From Phycisphaerales bacterium (lineage in GTDB: Bacteria > Planctomycetota > Phycisphaerae > Phycisphaerales > SM1A02), in the NCBI GenBank assembly GCA_029245245.1, contig JAQWPT010000022.1, positions 40,592 through 104,591 of the forward strand: 64,000 nt of DNA, written 5' to 3'. The translations under genes were made by a program, and so were the position numbers. Positions 36,315 to 45,261 of the stretch are shown in pieces; positions within the stretch are counted from its first letter, which is position 1; each line of letters begins with the position of its first letter. The notes under the pieces are model-generated. The model was given only the letters and a program-made list of their open reading frames with translations. It was not told where the DNA came from and did not search any database.

Positions 36315-37112
36315 TCAGGCAGCGCGGCTGCAGAGTTTTCCGAGCGGGGTATAGAACCCGAAGGGGCCGTGGTTGAACATGGCACCGGAAACGCCTCGAC
36401 ACGCCAGACCTTCAAGGTACTTGACGGCCACCTCGGGATCGACCTCGATCAATCGGCCGACATCCGTGGTGCACCCTTCGAGGCCATGTTCGACCGCGTA
36501 GGATCGAGCCTGCCTCGCATCGGTGAAGACCAGGACGCACGGCTCGTCGTGCATGATCCAGATCAGCGGGTCATCGCTTTCGGCGACATCAGAGACGAAG
36601 TACCACGACGGCAGGTCGCAGACCCGTTCCCAGATGTCTTCCTCGATGGCGGTGCCCTGGAGGGCCCGATCCACGAGTTGATCGATGGAATCCGAATCGA
36701 AGTGGCTGAACAAGGCCGCGGCCTCGACCGCATGTTCAAGTGGGAAGTTCACGCTCCACGGTCCGTGATTGAACCGGATGCTGCTGATGCCCCACTGAGC
36801 CAGGTCCTTGAAGAAGTCACTGATCTCGGCAACCCGCACCCTGCGGACGCTTGAGATCGTGTCAATGCGATCTTCCAACCATGTATTCAAGGCGCGGTTT
36901 GCACGGCCTTCATCGGTGAAGATGAGCAGCACGGGCTGGCCCTCCTCCCAGGTGATGCAGGGAGGTCGGTCCTCTCCTTCACCGAGTTCGATGATGTACC
37001 AGGCTGTCAGGTCGAAGATGGCGCTCAGCAACTCATCGCGGCTCTGCCGAGTCGGCATGTCCTCGTGTTCCTGGATCAACTGATTGATTGTGCGTCGTAC
37101 GTGTCTGACCAT
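36315..37112 (-). CDS. Tandem-duplicated SseB-like domain protein
   Basis: The 265-residue product has two copies of one ~110-residue domain. Copy 1 has LTAWYIIELGEGEDRPPC, GQPVLLIFTDEGRANRAL and SSIRFNHGPWSVNFPLE; copy 2 has LPSWYFVSDVAESDDPLI, EPCVLVFTDARQARSYAV and SGAMFNHGPFGFYTPLG. The pattern WY, then VLxFTDxxxA, resembles the SseB N-terminal domain. ATG at 37112 follows an AAGGGGA. It may be a small-molecule or protein-binding protein; this is not known. The Asn-His-Gly-Pro motif ending each copy is striking. Confidence 0.75.
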   Translation of the reverse strand: MVRHVRRTINQLIQEHEDMPTRQSRDELLSAIFDLTAWYIIELGEGEDRPPCITWEEGQPVLLIFTDEGRANRALNTWLEDRIDTISSVRRVRVAEISDFFKDLAQWGISSIRFNHGPWSVNFPLEHAVEAAALFSHFDSDSIDQLVDRALQGTAIEEDIWERVCDLPSWYFVSDVAESDDPLIWIMHDEPCVLVFTDARQARSYAVEHGLEGCTTDVGRLIEVDPEVAVKYLEGLACRGVSGAMFNHGPFGFYTPLGKLCSRAA

Positions 37113-37250
37113 GATTGAAGTCCCCTTCCTTCTGAACCGTTCAGCGACGGCAGGCCCAGCACAGGTGTTCCTCAAGACACAATCAGATACGGATGCCATC
37201 CCATTGAGGGTTCTTGGAATCCGTGTGCGATCGATGAATTTTCTGATTAC

Positions 37251-38234
37251 TCAGGGCGTGGCGACACCGACAAATCGGTTGCTGGACACCTCCAGGAGCT
37301 TCCAGCCGGCCTCTGGGGCCGCTCCCGGCATGTTCAGGGGCCACCAGGGAATACGCCCGTTGGCGGCTCCCAGGCCCTCCAGGGGGCTCAGATCGGGATG
37401 CGCCAAGGCCGCCGCCATGGCTTCCAGGCTTGAATCGACGGCATGCAGCGTGGGCGTGCACTGAATCAGCCCCCGGGTGTAGGGGTGCAGGGGATGCTCC
37501 AGAATCTCCCGGGTCGGCCCCATTTCACAGATCCGCCCCTGGCAGAGCACGCACAGTCGATCCGATCGCTCACCCACCAGGGCCATGTCATGGGTGATCA
37601 GCAGCAGACCCATGCCGTCTTCGATCACCAGCGACTGCAGCAGATCAAGTACGCCACGCTGGGTGCGGACATCCAGCGCGGTCGTCGGCTCATCCGCGAT
37701 GACCAGCGACGGCTTGGCGGCGATGGCCATCGCGACCAGTACACGTTGGCGCATTCCCCCACTGAACTCGTGCGGATAGGCGCAGTACCGAGCCGCCGGA
37801 TCAGGCAGATCGACGCGGCCCAACAGACGAATGGTTTCGATCCGGGCCTCGGCATGTCCCATGCCCCGGTGATGGCGAAGCACCTCGGAAACCTGTTCGC
37901 CGATCGAGTAGACAGGGTTCAGCGCCGTCATCGGTTCCTGGAAGATCATGCCGATTCCCGTGCCACGGACGGATGCCATCTCGCGTGGCGACAGGTTCGT
38001 CAACTCACGGTCTCCGAGCAGGATGCGACCGGAGACTCGCTGGACCACGGGTTCCGGCAACAGTCCCATGATCGCCAGCGCAGTCATGGACTTGCCACTG
38101 CCGGACTCCCCCACCAATGCCATCGTCTCTCCGGCGGACAGTGTGAATCCAACGTCCTGGATGATCGGCACCCGCGTGCCTGTGCCGGGTGGCTGGACAT
38201 CAACCACGAGTTGTTCCACGGACAGCAGTGTCAT
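37251..38234 (-). CDS. Dpp/Opp-type peptide ABC transporter ATPase
   Basis: The 327-residue product has Walker A GESGSGKSMTALAIMGL, the Q-loop GMIFQEPMTALNPVY, signature FSGGMRQRVLVAMAI, Walker B SLVIADEPTTALD, and the C-terminal HPYTRGLIQCTPTL block that marks the DppD/OppD class. It energises uptake of peptides or similar solutes. ATG at 38234 overlaps the permease stop by ATGA. A frame open further upstream (to 39047) is only a shadow of the permease gene. No DppF, DppB or binding protein is present here. Confidence 0.9.
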   Translation of the reverse strand: MTLLSVEQLVVDVQPPGTGTRVPIIQDVGFTLSAGETMALVGESGSGKSMTALAIMGLLPEPVVQRVSGRILLGDRELTNLSPREMASVRGTGIGMIFQEPMTALNPVYSIGEQVSEVLRHHRGMGHAEARIETIRLLGRVDLPDPAARYCAYPHEFSGGMRQRVLVAMAIAAKPSLVIADEPTTALDVRTQRGVLDLLQSLVIEDGMGLLLITHDMALVGERSDRLCVLCQGRICEMGPTREILEHPLHPYTRGLIQCTPTLHAVDSSLEAMAAALAHPDLSPLEGLGAANGRIPWWPLNMPGAAPEAGWKLLEVSSNRFVGVATP

Positions 38235-39253
38235 GCGGCAGCCTGCCTTGATCGCTGGCGAGGATCCACCGCGAGTCGCAACCATTCCCCCATGCAGTTG
38301 AGAGCCACGAGGGTCAGCGCGATGAAGATGCACGGCCACAGGATGATCCACCAACGACTTCGCACGGTGTTGATCTCGGTGAGCCCGTCGGCGGCCAGAT
38401 TTCCCCAGCTGGGCAGTGGTTCCCGGACACCGATGCCGAGAAAGCTCAGGAACGCCTCGGCGAGAATCGCCATGGGAACGGTCAGGGTCGCGTAGACGAT
38501 GATGGGGCCCGCGAGGTTTGGAAGCAGGTGGCGTAGAAACTGGCGGCGCCGCGGGACACCGATGGCTCGGCAGGCCTCCATGAACGGGCGGGTCCGCAGG
38601 CTCAGGACCTGCCCACGAACCACGCGGGCGATCGTCAGCCAGCTGATGGCCGCGATGGCCACCCAGAGTGTCAGGCAGTTGATCAACAGTCCCACGTCCG
38701 GACCCATGCCCGCACCGGAACCCTGAACCCAGTTTTCGCGCATGCCGTCGACGGCGACTGCGACAAGGACGACCAGCAGAATCGCCGGTAGCCCGTAGAA
38801 CACGTCCACGATGCGCATCATGACGGAATCGACGCGACCACCGGCCCACCCGGCGCAGGTGCCCCAGAGTGTCCCGATGAACAGGGCTGTTGCGGCGGCG
38901 GCGATCCCGATGACAAGGCTGATGCCTCCACCGGCCAGCACCCGGACAAACAGGTCCCGGCCGAGACGGTCCGTACCGAAGATGAAGAAGAAACCTCCGC
39001 CCTCGGCCTGCACCGCTGCCTGTTCCTCGTCGGTGTAGGCAGCCCATGTCGGCGGGAGCAGTGCGAGGCGAGGCTGCGCTGCTTCAAATCGCCTGGGACC
39101 GTTGAGGGTTCCATCGTCGACGCGTGACAACGTCCAGGGAAGACTGAGCACGCACAACAACAGCATCACAAGAAGGACACCGACACCAATCCATCCCATC
39201 AGTCCGATGGAACGAGGTGGCCGAATCCTTCCGGCGACATCGGTGGTCTTCAT
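38231..39253 (-). CDS. Dpp/Opp-type peptide ABC transporter permease (DppC class)
   Basis: The 340-residue product has the OppC-type N-terminal helix and long first loop, FGTDRLGRDLFVRVLAGG (the family block before the permease domain), IVDVFYGLPAILLVVLV, and FMEACRAIGVPRRRQFLRHL, which is the EAA coupling loop. C-terminal helices include EAFLSFLGIGV. The Dpp/Opp family needs two permeases, DppB and DppC. Only this one is found here, so the partner must be elsewhere. It is co-transcribed with the ATPase. Confidence 0.9.
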   Translation of the reverse strand: MKTTDVAGRIRPPRSIGLMGWIGVGVLLVMLLLCVLSLPWTLSRVDDGTLNGPRRFEAAQPRLALLPPTWAAYTDEEQAAVQAEGGGFFFIFGTDRLGRDLFVRVLAGGGISLVIGIAAAATALFIGTLWGTCAGWAGGRVDSVMMRIVDVFYGLPAILLVVLVAVAVDGMRENWVQGSGAGMGPDVGLLINCLTLWVAIAAISWLTIARVVRGQVLSLRTRPFMEACRAIGVPRRRQFLRHLLPNLAGPIIVYATLTVPMAILAEAFLSFLGIGVREPLPSWGNLAADGLTEINTVRSRWWIILWPCIFIALTLVALNCMGEWLRLAVDPRQRSRQAAA

Positions 39254-39277
39254 CGAGATGAATGGTACTTCATCGAC

Positions 39278-40030
39278 TCAGGGTGCGGCCGGGGACACCG
39301 GGGCGGCGAGCGGCGTGGTTGCAGCCTGGACGGGATCCAGGCGACCGGTCAACCGGGCCAACTCGGCCTGGACCACCTGGTCGAAGTTCTCCCGCTGCGA
39401 TTCAACCTGCATCTTGAGTTCCTCGAGCTGCTGCTCCATGCGATCGATGTAGAGCATCTGGTTGCCCAGTTCCAATCCGAGGCGGATCTGCAACTGCCCC
39501 TGAAGCTGCTGGGCCAGGGACTCGATCCGACTGGTGTCATCGGGGGTGTCCCGCTCGGCGACACGAAGTTCGACCGCCAGGCGTTGCACGGAGGCATCGA
39601 CACGAAGCTCGACGAGCTTCAACTGGTAGAGCTTTGGATCGGAGGCCTTCAGTTCCGCAAGACCCGTCAGGCGCGGCCCCTGCCGACGGATGATCCGCTC
39701 GAACTCGGTCGGATCCTCTTCGCACAGTGCACGGAGTTGCTTGGCGAAGGCGGGGTCGAGTTCATCGGCGACTTCAAGGCAGCGATCGATGAATGCCGGG
39801 GACAAGTTCGGCTTGACCGGCATCCGATTGTCGCGCGTGACCGACACACCGGTGGTTTTCGAGTTCATGGCCTTGATGACCGAGGGCGTGCCGTCGGGCT
39901 TCTTGGAATCCGTCGGTGCAGTCTCCACTGCATCATTGACCGGACTCGTCGACTGCGCCGTGGCATGTCCTGCCAGGAAGCCCAGAATGGAAATCACGCA
40001 CGCCGGGAATGCTTTGTGAAACATGCTCAT
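39278..40030 (-). CDS. Exported coiled-coil protein of sigma-factor operon
   Basis: The 250-residue product has a signal peptide (PACVISILGFLAGHATAQ). Its body has FIDRCLEVADELDPAFAKQL, DPKLYQLKLVELRVDASVQR and a Gln/Glu-rich helix at the C-terminus, likely a coiled coil, ending in a Pro/Ala-rich tail. It is third in a run of sigma factor, membrane anti-sigma candidate and this protein, with an ATGA overlap to the gene before it (40027-40030). Role unknown; it may act in the periplasm on the anti-sigma signal. Confidence 0.7.
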   Translation of the reverse strand: MSMFHKAFPACVISILGFLAGHATAQSTSPVNDAVETAPTDSKKPDGTPSVIKAMNSKTTGVSVTRDNRMPVKPNLSPAFIDRCLEVADELDPAFAKQLRALCEEDPTEFERIIRRQGPRLTGLAELKASDPKLYQLKLVELRVDASVQRLAVELRVAERDTPDDTSRIESLAQQLQGQLQIRLGLELGNQMLYIDRMEQQLEELKMQVESQRENFDQVVQAELARLTGRLDPVQAATTPLAAPVSPAAP

Positions 40031-40608
40031 TGCCTCAACTCCAGGTCATATGCCTGCATCGTTGGATTCTGCATTGCATCAAGCACGGCGACGAGATCGC
40101 CGGAGAAGTCATCGAACCGCAGATCGCGAGTCGCGATGTACGGCGACAGGTTGCGGAACATGTCGCGATCACTGGCCGTTGCCAGGAGCACCATCTCAGC
40201 CTCCGCAGAGAGCAGCCCCTCCGAAGTGGCGGGCAGCTCGAGTGGAGTGATCCGCTGTGGTGTCACCTCGACCAGTTCCATGGAGCGATCCTGGGATCGA
40301 AGCACGGGGTTGGTCGCGGACAGGATCCACCAGCCACCAACGATCAGCAGGCCAAGGCAGGCCGCCATGCCAAGCCACTGCATCGGAAGTGACCGACGCG
40401 GTGCAGGCATTGGCAGGGGACGGGGACCAGCATGGAGATCGGCGAGGGAGGACGAGAAGATCCGCTGGGATAATCCCGTCGGAACCTCGATGTCGGACAA
40501 GGCCCGGCCCAACTGCTCATCGAGCTGCCGGTCCTGGGCATCGAACCCATCGCCCAGGGGGGCTGGACTCTGGATATGCCATTCGCGTTCTGGAGGGAGG
40601 TGATTCAT
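40027..40608 (-). CDS. Probable membrane anti-sigma factor
   Basis: The 193-residue product has a cytoplasmic part (1-75), one membrane helix (QWLGMAACLGLLIVGGWWIL) and a periplasmic end (~95 residues). This topology, and its position 72 bases after an ECF sigma gene, fit an anti-sigma factor. No zinc-binding HxxxCxxC motif is seen, so the call rests on context. The end contains FRNLSPYIATRDLRFDDFSG. ATG at 40608 is good. Confidence 0.65.
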   Translation of the reverse strand: MNHLPPEREWHIQSPAPLGDGFDAQDRQLDEQLGRALSDIEVPTGLSQRIFSSSLADLHAGPRPLPMPAPRRSLPMQWLGMAACLGLLIVGGWWILSATNPVLRSQDRSMELVEVTPQRITPLELPATSEGLLSAEAEMVLLATASDRDMFRNLSPYIATRDLRFDDFSGDLVAVLDAMQNPTMQAYDLELRQ

Positions 40609-40680
40609 GGTTGTTACATCTCTTGAACGACTATTGGGTGGGTTGAATTGCAGATATTTGGCATGGGATTTGGTCTGTTT

Positions 40681-41268
40681 TCATTCTTCTTCGCCTGCCC
40701 CAAGCATGCCCTTGAGACGCTTGAATGCCCGAAAATGACGCGCAAGTACCGTTCCAAGAGGCTGTTGGAGCACCTCCGAGATCTGTTTGAAGCTCAGGCC
40801 CGAAATATGGCGGAGATGAAGGATCTCCTGGTCGGCTTCCGGCAACTCGGCAACGGCCTCCCGAAGGGCCTCTGCCTGTTCCACCTGCTCTTGGCTCCCC
40901 TGGGGCTGCCCCTGGTGGCCGCCCCCCTCCCGGGGGTTGGCGTCCATGGCCGAAAGGGTGTCATTCGCCACGTTCACGGCATGCCGGCCACGACGCCGCA
41001 TCTCGTCCCGAAGCCGGTTCATGGCGATCCGGAAGAGCCAAGGCTCGAATTTTCCGAGTTCAACGTAGCCCGAGAGCTTCGTGACCACCGTGCAGAAGGT
41101 CGACTGGGTCAGTTCCTCTGCCAGTTCAGCATTGCGGCACCGGGAGAAGAGCAGGGCATAGACCCGGGATCCATAGGCATCGATGACCTCACGCCAGGCG
41201 TCTTCATCGCCTTCCCCGGCACGCCGAAGGATGTCCTGGAAACCGGATGTATCGGGATCGGTGCTCAT
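40681..41268 (-). CDS. ECF-type RNA polymerase sigma factor
   Basis: The 195-residue product has sigma region 2 (VYALLFSRCRNAELAEELTQ, then GKFEPWLFRIAMNRLRDEMR) and region 4 (LPEADQEILHLRHISGLSFK and LQQPLGTVLARHFRAFKRLK), with no region 3, which defines the ECF class. A Gly/Gln-rich linker joins the two. ATG at 41268 is preferred, though no clear ribosome site precedes it. The promoter it reads is not visible. It heads an operon with the anti-sigma candidate and an exported protein. Confidence 0.88.
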   Translation of the reverse strand: MSTDPDTSGFQDILRRAGEGDEDAWREVIDAYGSRVYALLFSRCRNAELAEELTQSTFCTVVTKLSGYVELGKFEPWLFRIAMNRLRDEMRRRGRHAVNVANDTLSAMDANPREGGGHQGQPQGSQEQVEQAEALREAVAELPEADQEILHLRHISGLSFKQISEVLQQPLGTVLARHFRAFKRLKGMLGAGEEE

Positions 41269-41390
41269 GCGGAGAGGCCGCGTCGATGAACGCGGTATTC
41301 GTGTCCCGGAACTGGGCCCTGCAGGATGGCTCGAATGTACGTTGGCCATGATCGTCGATACAGGGGTCTGACGTACAATCGGCCGCACTG

Positions 41391-42560
41391 ATGCTCGCCT
41401 TCCTCAAAACGATGTCGAATGAGTCCTCCGACGTGTTCTGGACCCTATTTCCTCTCCTTGGATGGATGCTGCTCGGGCTTGCCCTCCTGCTGCTGGGAGG
41501 CAAGTGGCTGGTCGATGGATCCGTCGTGATCGCCCGGCGAATGGGCATTTCAACTCTGGTCATCGGCCTCACGGTCGTCGCCTTCGGCACCAGTGCCCCG
41601 GAACTGGCACTCAACATCGTCGCCGCCATCGACGGGCAGACCGGATTGGCCTTCGGCAACGTAGTGGGCTCCAATATCGCCAACATCGGACTGGTCATCG
41701 GGCTCAGCGCCCTGGCCGCCCCGCTGCTTGTCAGCAGCCGGATCATCAAGTTGGAACTGCCCTGGTTGATGGTCGTAACCACCCTCTTCCTGCTCCTGAC
41801 CTGGCTTCCACCGGGCGTCCAGAATGCACCGGGGTACAACCGCCTGGACGGTGTCCTGCTGGCTCTGGGCGCCGTTGCCATCGCAGGCCACTGGTACTGG
41901 CTGGGACGGCGGGAAGCCGGAGACAGCCTGTCGACGGAGGCCACCGAGTCGGAAGTCCAGGACCGCGACAACCAACTCGCCGGCTCGCTCCCGATGAGCA
42001 TCCTGCTCGCGCTCGGTGGACTGATTCTGCTCGCCGGCGGTGGCCGGTTGGTGGAAGCAAATGCCGTGAACTTCGCTGTCCAACTGGGAATTGGTGAAGT
42101 CCTCATCGGCCTGACGATCGTCGCCATCGCCACGACGCTGCCGGAAATCGCCACCTGCGTGATCGCCGCCCGCAGGGGCCAGCCCGATCTCGCCATCGGC
42201 ACCGTAGTGGGCTCGAACCTGTTCAACATCGTGCTGGTCATGGGACTGACGAGCATCGTGCACCCGGTCCCGGTTCCGGCAACCGGTGGATGGTGGGCCC
42301 TTGGTGCGATGCTTGTCTTCACGTTGCTGCTGTGGCCGCTGGCCCTGACCCAGCGCAGCATCGGCCGCATCGAAGGTGGCCTGCTGCTGCTGCTGTACCT
42401 GGTGGCCATCGGAGGATCGGTGTGGATCGCCACAAGCGATGCGACGAACGAACCGCAGCCTGCAACGTCGACGATCTCGTCCGGATCAGATGGGCAGGTC
42501 GTCGTCGATCATGCCCGAAGCCGGGGGGACGACCGGAGGCTGCACGCCCGGGGGCGGTGA
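41391..42560 (+). CDS. Sodium/calcium exchanger of the CaCA family
   Basis: The 389-residue membrane protein has the two alpha-repeats of the CaCA family: LTVVAFGTSAPELALNIVAA with NVVGSNIANIGLVIG, and LTIVAIATTLPEIATCVIAA with TVVGSNLFNIVLVMG. The acidic residues that bind the cation are present in each. About ten helices are seen. It is likely a Ca2+ or similar cation antiporter. The last ~25 residues are hydrophilic and overlap dnaB on the other strand by 75 bases. Confidence 0.9.
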   Translation: MLAFLKTMSNESSDVFWTLFPLLGWMLLGLALLLLGGKWLVDGSVVIARRMGISTLVIGLTVVAFGTSAPELALNIVAAIDGQTGLAFGNVVGSNIANIGLVIGLSALAAPLLVSSRIIKLELPWLMVVTTLFLLLTWLPPGVQNAPGYNRLDGVLLALGAVAIAGHWYWLGRREAGDSLSTEATESEVQDRDNQLAGSLPMSILLALGGLILLAGGGRLVEANAVNFAVQLGIGEVLIGLTIVAIATTLPEIATCVIAARRGQPDLAIGTVVGSNLFNIVLVMGLTSIVHPVPVPATGGWWALGAMLVFTLLLWPLALTQRSIGRIEGGLLLLLYLVAIGGSVWIATSDATNEPQPATSTISSGSDGQVVVDHARSRGDDRRLHARGR

Positions 42561-43976
42561 GCTGTAGGAGTAGGTCTGGAACCGGGTCGTTGCTGCATCC
42601 CAGTTCAGGCTGAAGATGCCGGTTGGACCGTTGCGCTGCTTCGAAATGATCACCTCGGCCAGACCGATCTTGTCGGGGTTGGCGTTCTTCCAATCATCAT
42701 CCGGGTGGTAATACTCCTCCCGGTGCAGCATGAGAATGACGTCGGCATCCTGCTCGATGGAGCCGGATTCACGCAGGTCGCTCATGCGGGGACGGTGCCC
42801 CTCGCGGTGTTCCGCGGCCCGATTCAACTGGCTCAGGCAGACCACCGGGATGTCCAGTTCCCGGGCCATGGCCTTGACGCCACGGCTGATTTCGCTGACC
42901 TCCTGCTGCCGATTCTCGATGCGGTGGCCAGAGGACATCAACTGGAGGTAGTCGATGATGATCATCTCGATGTCGTGACGCTGCTTGAGGCGACGAGCCT
43001 TGGCACGGAGTTGAACGAGGTTCAGCCCGGGCGTGTCATCGATGTGGATCGGAGCATCGTGCATCTCGTCGCAGGCCGCCATGAGCGCCGTGAAGTCGGC
43101 CGGCTCGAGCATGTTCCGGCGGAGGCGATCTCCGTTGATTCTGGATCGGGACGCGAGCATCCGCTGGACGAGCATCGTCCCGCTCATTTCAAGGCTGAAG
43201 ACCGCAACACCCTTCCCCGTGACCGCCACGTGCTCGGCGATGTTCAGGGCCAGGGCCGTCTTGCCCATGGATGGTCGGGCGGCAAGGATGATCAGTTCGC
43301 TGGACTGGAGACCGCCGGTCATTCGATCCAGTTCGGCGTACCCCGTCCCAAGCCCGGTGATGGTCTTGCCTTCCCGGGCCTCGATCTGCTCCATCGTCAA
43401 CGTGATCAGGTCGCGAAGACTCGAAGCCTGATGCGACTCGTACTGCTGGGCGATCCGGAAGATGCGGCGTTCCGCATTCTCCAGGATGTCACGGGATTCA
43501 TCCGGGCTGCCGTAGGCATCGCAGAGGATTTCGCCGGCCGCCTCGATGAGCTGCCTGACGACCGCCTTCTCCTTGACGATACGCGCGTAGTGCATCGCGT
43601 TGGCCGCAGAGGGGACGGCCTGGGCCAGTTGCACCAGGTAGTCCTGCCCGCCAACTGCGTTGAGGGTCTCTCGATCCTTGAGTGACTGGTGAAGTTGCAC
43701 GATGTCGAGCGTGGAGTGCTCCTCGTAGAGGGCACACATCGCGCCGTAGACCTCGCCGTTGGTCGGCTTGAAGAAGTCATCGATGCTGGTCACGATCTGA
43801 ATGACGTCCGCGATGACGTTGGGATCGATCAGGATCGAACCCAGGAGACTCATCTCCGCCTCGATCGCATGCGGTGGCAGCGATTCCAGCAGGGTCGACA
43901 ACTGCCGCCAGTCGCTGGAACGACGGGAGCGACCGCCTTCGGTCTTCAGATCTGTTTGTGTCGGGGCCTGGCCCAT
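42486..43976 (-). CDS. dnaB: Replicative DNA helicase DnaB
   Basis: DnaB unwinds DNA at the replication fork. The 496-residue product has the N-terminal primase-binding domain (LPPHAIEAEMSLLGSILIDP), then the RecA-like domain with Walker A LAARPSMGKTALALNIAEH, Walker B MIIIDYLQLM, and VVCLSQLNR. The C-terminus is extended by a Pro/Ser-rich tail ending in MIDDDLPI. ATG at 43976 is chosen. An upstream TTG gives nine more residues. It is followed, in opposite orientation, by the CaCA gene with 75 bases of overlap. Confidence 0.95.
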   Translation of the reverse strand: MGQAPTQTDLKTEGGRSRRSSDWRQLSTLLESLPPHAIEAEMSLLGSILIDPNVIADVIQIVTSIDDFFKPTNGEVYGAMCALYEEHSTLDIVQLHQSLKDRETLNAVGGQDYLVQLAQAVPSAANAMHYARIVKEKAVVRQLIEAAGEILCDAYGSPDESRDILENAERRIFRIAQQYESHQASSLRDLITLTMEQIEAREGKTITGLGTGYAELDRMTGGLQSSELIILAARPSMGKTALALNIAEHVAVTGKGVAVFSLEMSGTMLVQRMLASRSRINGDRLRRNMLEPADFTALMAACDEMHDAPIHIDDTPGLNLVQLRAKARRLKQRHDIEMIIIDYLQLMSSGHRIENRQQEVSEISRGVKAMARELDIPVVCLSQLNRAAEHREGHRPRMSDLRESGSIEQDADVILMLHREEYYHPDDDWKNANPDKIGLAEVIISKQRNGPTGIFSLNWDAATTRFQTYSYSSPPPGVQPPVVPPASGMIDDDLPI

Positions 43977-44117
43977 CGTGTCGTAACTCCTCTGGAACGA
44001 CAATCCTACCCGAGGATGCCTTCCATGGAATCACTTCGTCCGTTGGATTCGCGCAGCATCAATGTCGGCAAGGCATCCTGCCTCGCCCCCTGCTCGCCTC
44101 GGACCCGGGAGATCATC

Positions 44118-44474
44118 TCAGCCTGCATTCACCGAGGACATCGGAGTGACTTCGACCGTGGCTTCCACCTTGGTCGATTTCTGTGAATCCTTGTCCTCAA
44201 GGGCATCACGCATGAGTCGGCCGACCTTGAACTTGACCGTCTTCTTGGCAGGAACCGGCACCCGTTCGAGGGTGCGTGGGTTCTGGGCCATGCGTGGTGC
44301 TCGATCCCGGATCTCAAAGACCCCGAAATCACGGAACTCGAGACGATTGCCCTTGCTCAATTCGGCGATGACGTTGTCAAGGAAACTCTGGACCGTCGCC
44401 TTGACGACAGTCCGCTTCTGATTCGTTTCCTCGGCAATTCTGTCAATCAGATCTTTCTTGGTTGTAGTGGCCAT
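44118..44474 (-). CDS. hup: HU/IHF-family nucleoid protein
   Basis: HU dimers bend and compact DNA. The 118-residue product has TKKDLIDRIAEETNQKRTVV at the start, then LEFRDFGVFEIRDRAPRMAQNP, where the arm carries the family's RxxRxxRNP-like motif, and VPAKKTVKFKVGR. A ~20-residue Ser/Thr/Val-rich tail extends past the usual 90-residue core. It lies between dnaB and a promoter at 44682-44710. Confidence 0.93.
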   Translation of the reverse strand: MATTTKKDLIDRIAEETNQKRTVVKATVQSFLDNVIAELSKGNRLEFRDFGVFEIRDRAPRMAQNPRTLERVPVPAKKTVKFKVGRLMRDALEDKDSQKSTKVEATVEVTPMSSVNAG

Positions 44475-44766
44475 CAGGTTGTCGCCTCAGTCTTGGTCGA
44501 ACGTCCCCAACGCCCGACAACCATCTGTCCTGTTCGACCGATCCAATACGCAAGCATCACCCATCCCCTTGCACATACTTCTGCACAGGAGATGGTTCGG
44601 ATCGGTTCCTCCCAAATCGTCGTCTCGACTTCGCCTGAACTCCCCAACAGTCCCGGAAAGGCGCAAATCAAGTCACCCGCCAGTATGGCGAAGCGATATC
44701 ACACCGTCAAGACATGCGGCACGATTCAGAGGAGTTCCAGAAACAACGGCTTGTTGAGACTCGATT
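44475..44766. other. 292-base promoter/leader region of the HU gene
   Basis: I see no gene in this AT-richer stretch. On the minus strand it holds the putative promoter of the HU gene and a leader of about 200 bases. The rest is the 3' flank of the lipoprotein at 44767-45150, which ends at 44767. Confidence 0.5.
44682..44710 (-). promoter_or_regulatory. Sigma-70-like promoter for the HU gene
   Basis: On the minus strand, TTGACG (44710-44705) and CATACT (44687-44682) are separated by exactly 17 bases. The -35 matches five of six and the -10 four of six consensus bases. It lies about 210 bases upstream of the HU start, so it would give a long leader. Confidence 0.5.
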
Positions 44767-45150
44767 TCAAGGCAAATCACGAGTCTGAATCGACCTGGTT
44801 GATCGGAGGTAATTCTCCATGGATCGCCCATTGATGATCCATTGCTGATCCCAGACACGCACCTCGGCCATGTTGACGGCAGCCATCAGTGGCAGTCGAT
44901 CTGCTCCCAGGGCCTCGTTTCGGCGGTGATTGAGGGTATTCAGCTCGCCAGCGGGCCAGGCTCCCGGGCCGGCAAGGTCAATCAGGACCGCGCCCGGCAT
45001 GACCAACTGCGATTTCAGGGGTGAAACCTGGGATCGGGGGGACTCGGCCACTCCACCTGCTTGATTGGACTGGCAGCCAGCACCGACCAGAAAGCCGGAA
45101 ACCAGTGCGTATGACATCACCATGCTGGATCTGTATCTGGACATGAACAT
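44767..45150 (-). CDS. Small predicted lipoprotein
   Basis: The 127-residue product has a lipoprotein signal (SYALVSGFLVGAGC, cysteine near residue 26). The mature part has MPGAVLIDLAGPGAWPAGEL and VRVWDQQWIINGRSMENYLR. No family is known to me. ATG at 45150 follows AGGGAGG; a second ATG six bases on is also possible. A good -10 (CATAAT, minus strand, 45173-45168) lies upstream without a clear -35. Confidence 0.65.
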   Translation of the reverse strand: MFMSRYRSSMVMSYALVSGFLVGAGCQSNQAGGVAESPRSQVSPLKSQLVMPGAVLIDLAGPGAWPAGELNTLNHRRNEALGADRLPLMAAVNMAEVRVWDQQWIINGRSMENYLRSTRSIQTRDLP

Positions 45151-45261
45151 GCCCTCCCTCTCCACGAATTATGCGCAGATCGTCCCCCATGGCGAGCAAA
45201 AGTCATGTGGGATTTCTGCAACGAAAGGTGGGATGAACTCCACACCGCCGGGGGCCCACGA

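Noticed and set aside
37251..39047. A 598-codon version of the peptide transporter ATPase, as if fused to a longer N-terminus
   Set aside because: The extra 270 codons are Arg/Gly-rich and overlap the permease gene in another frame. The ATGA overlap at 38231-38234 fixes the normal start.
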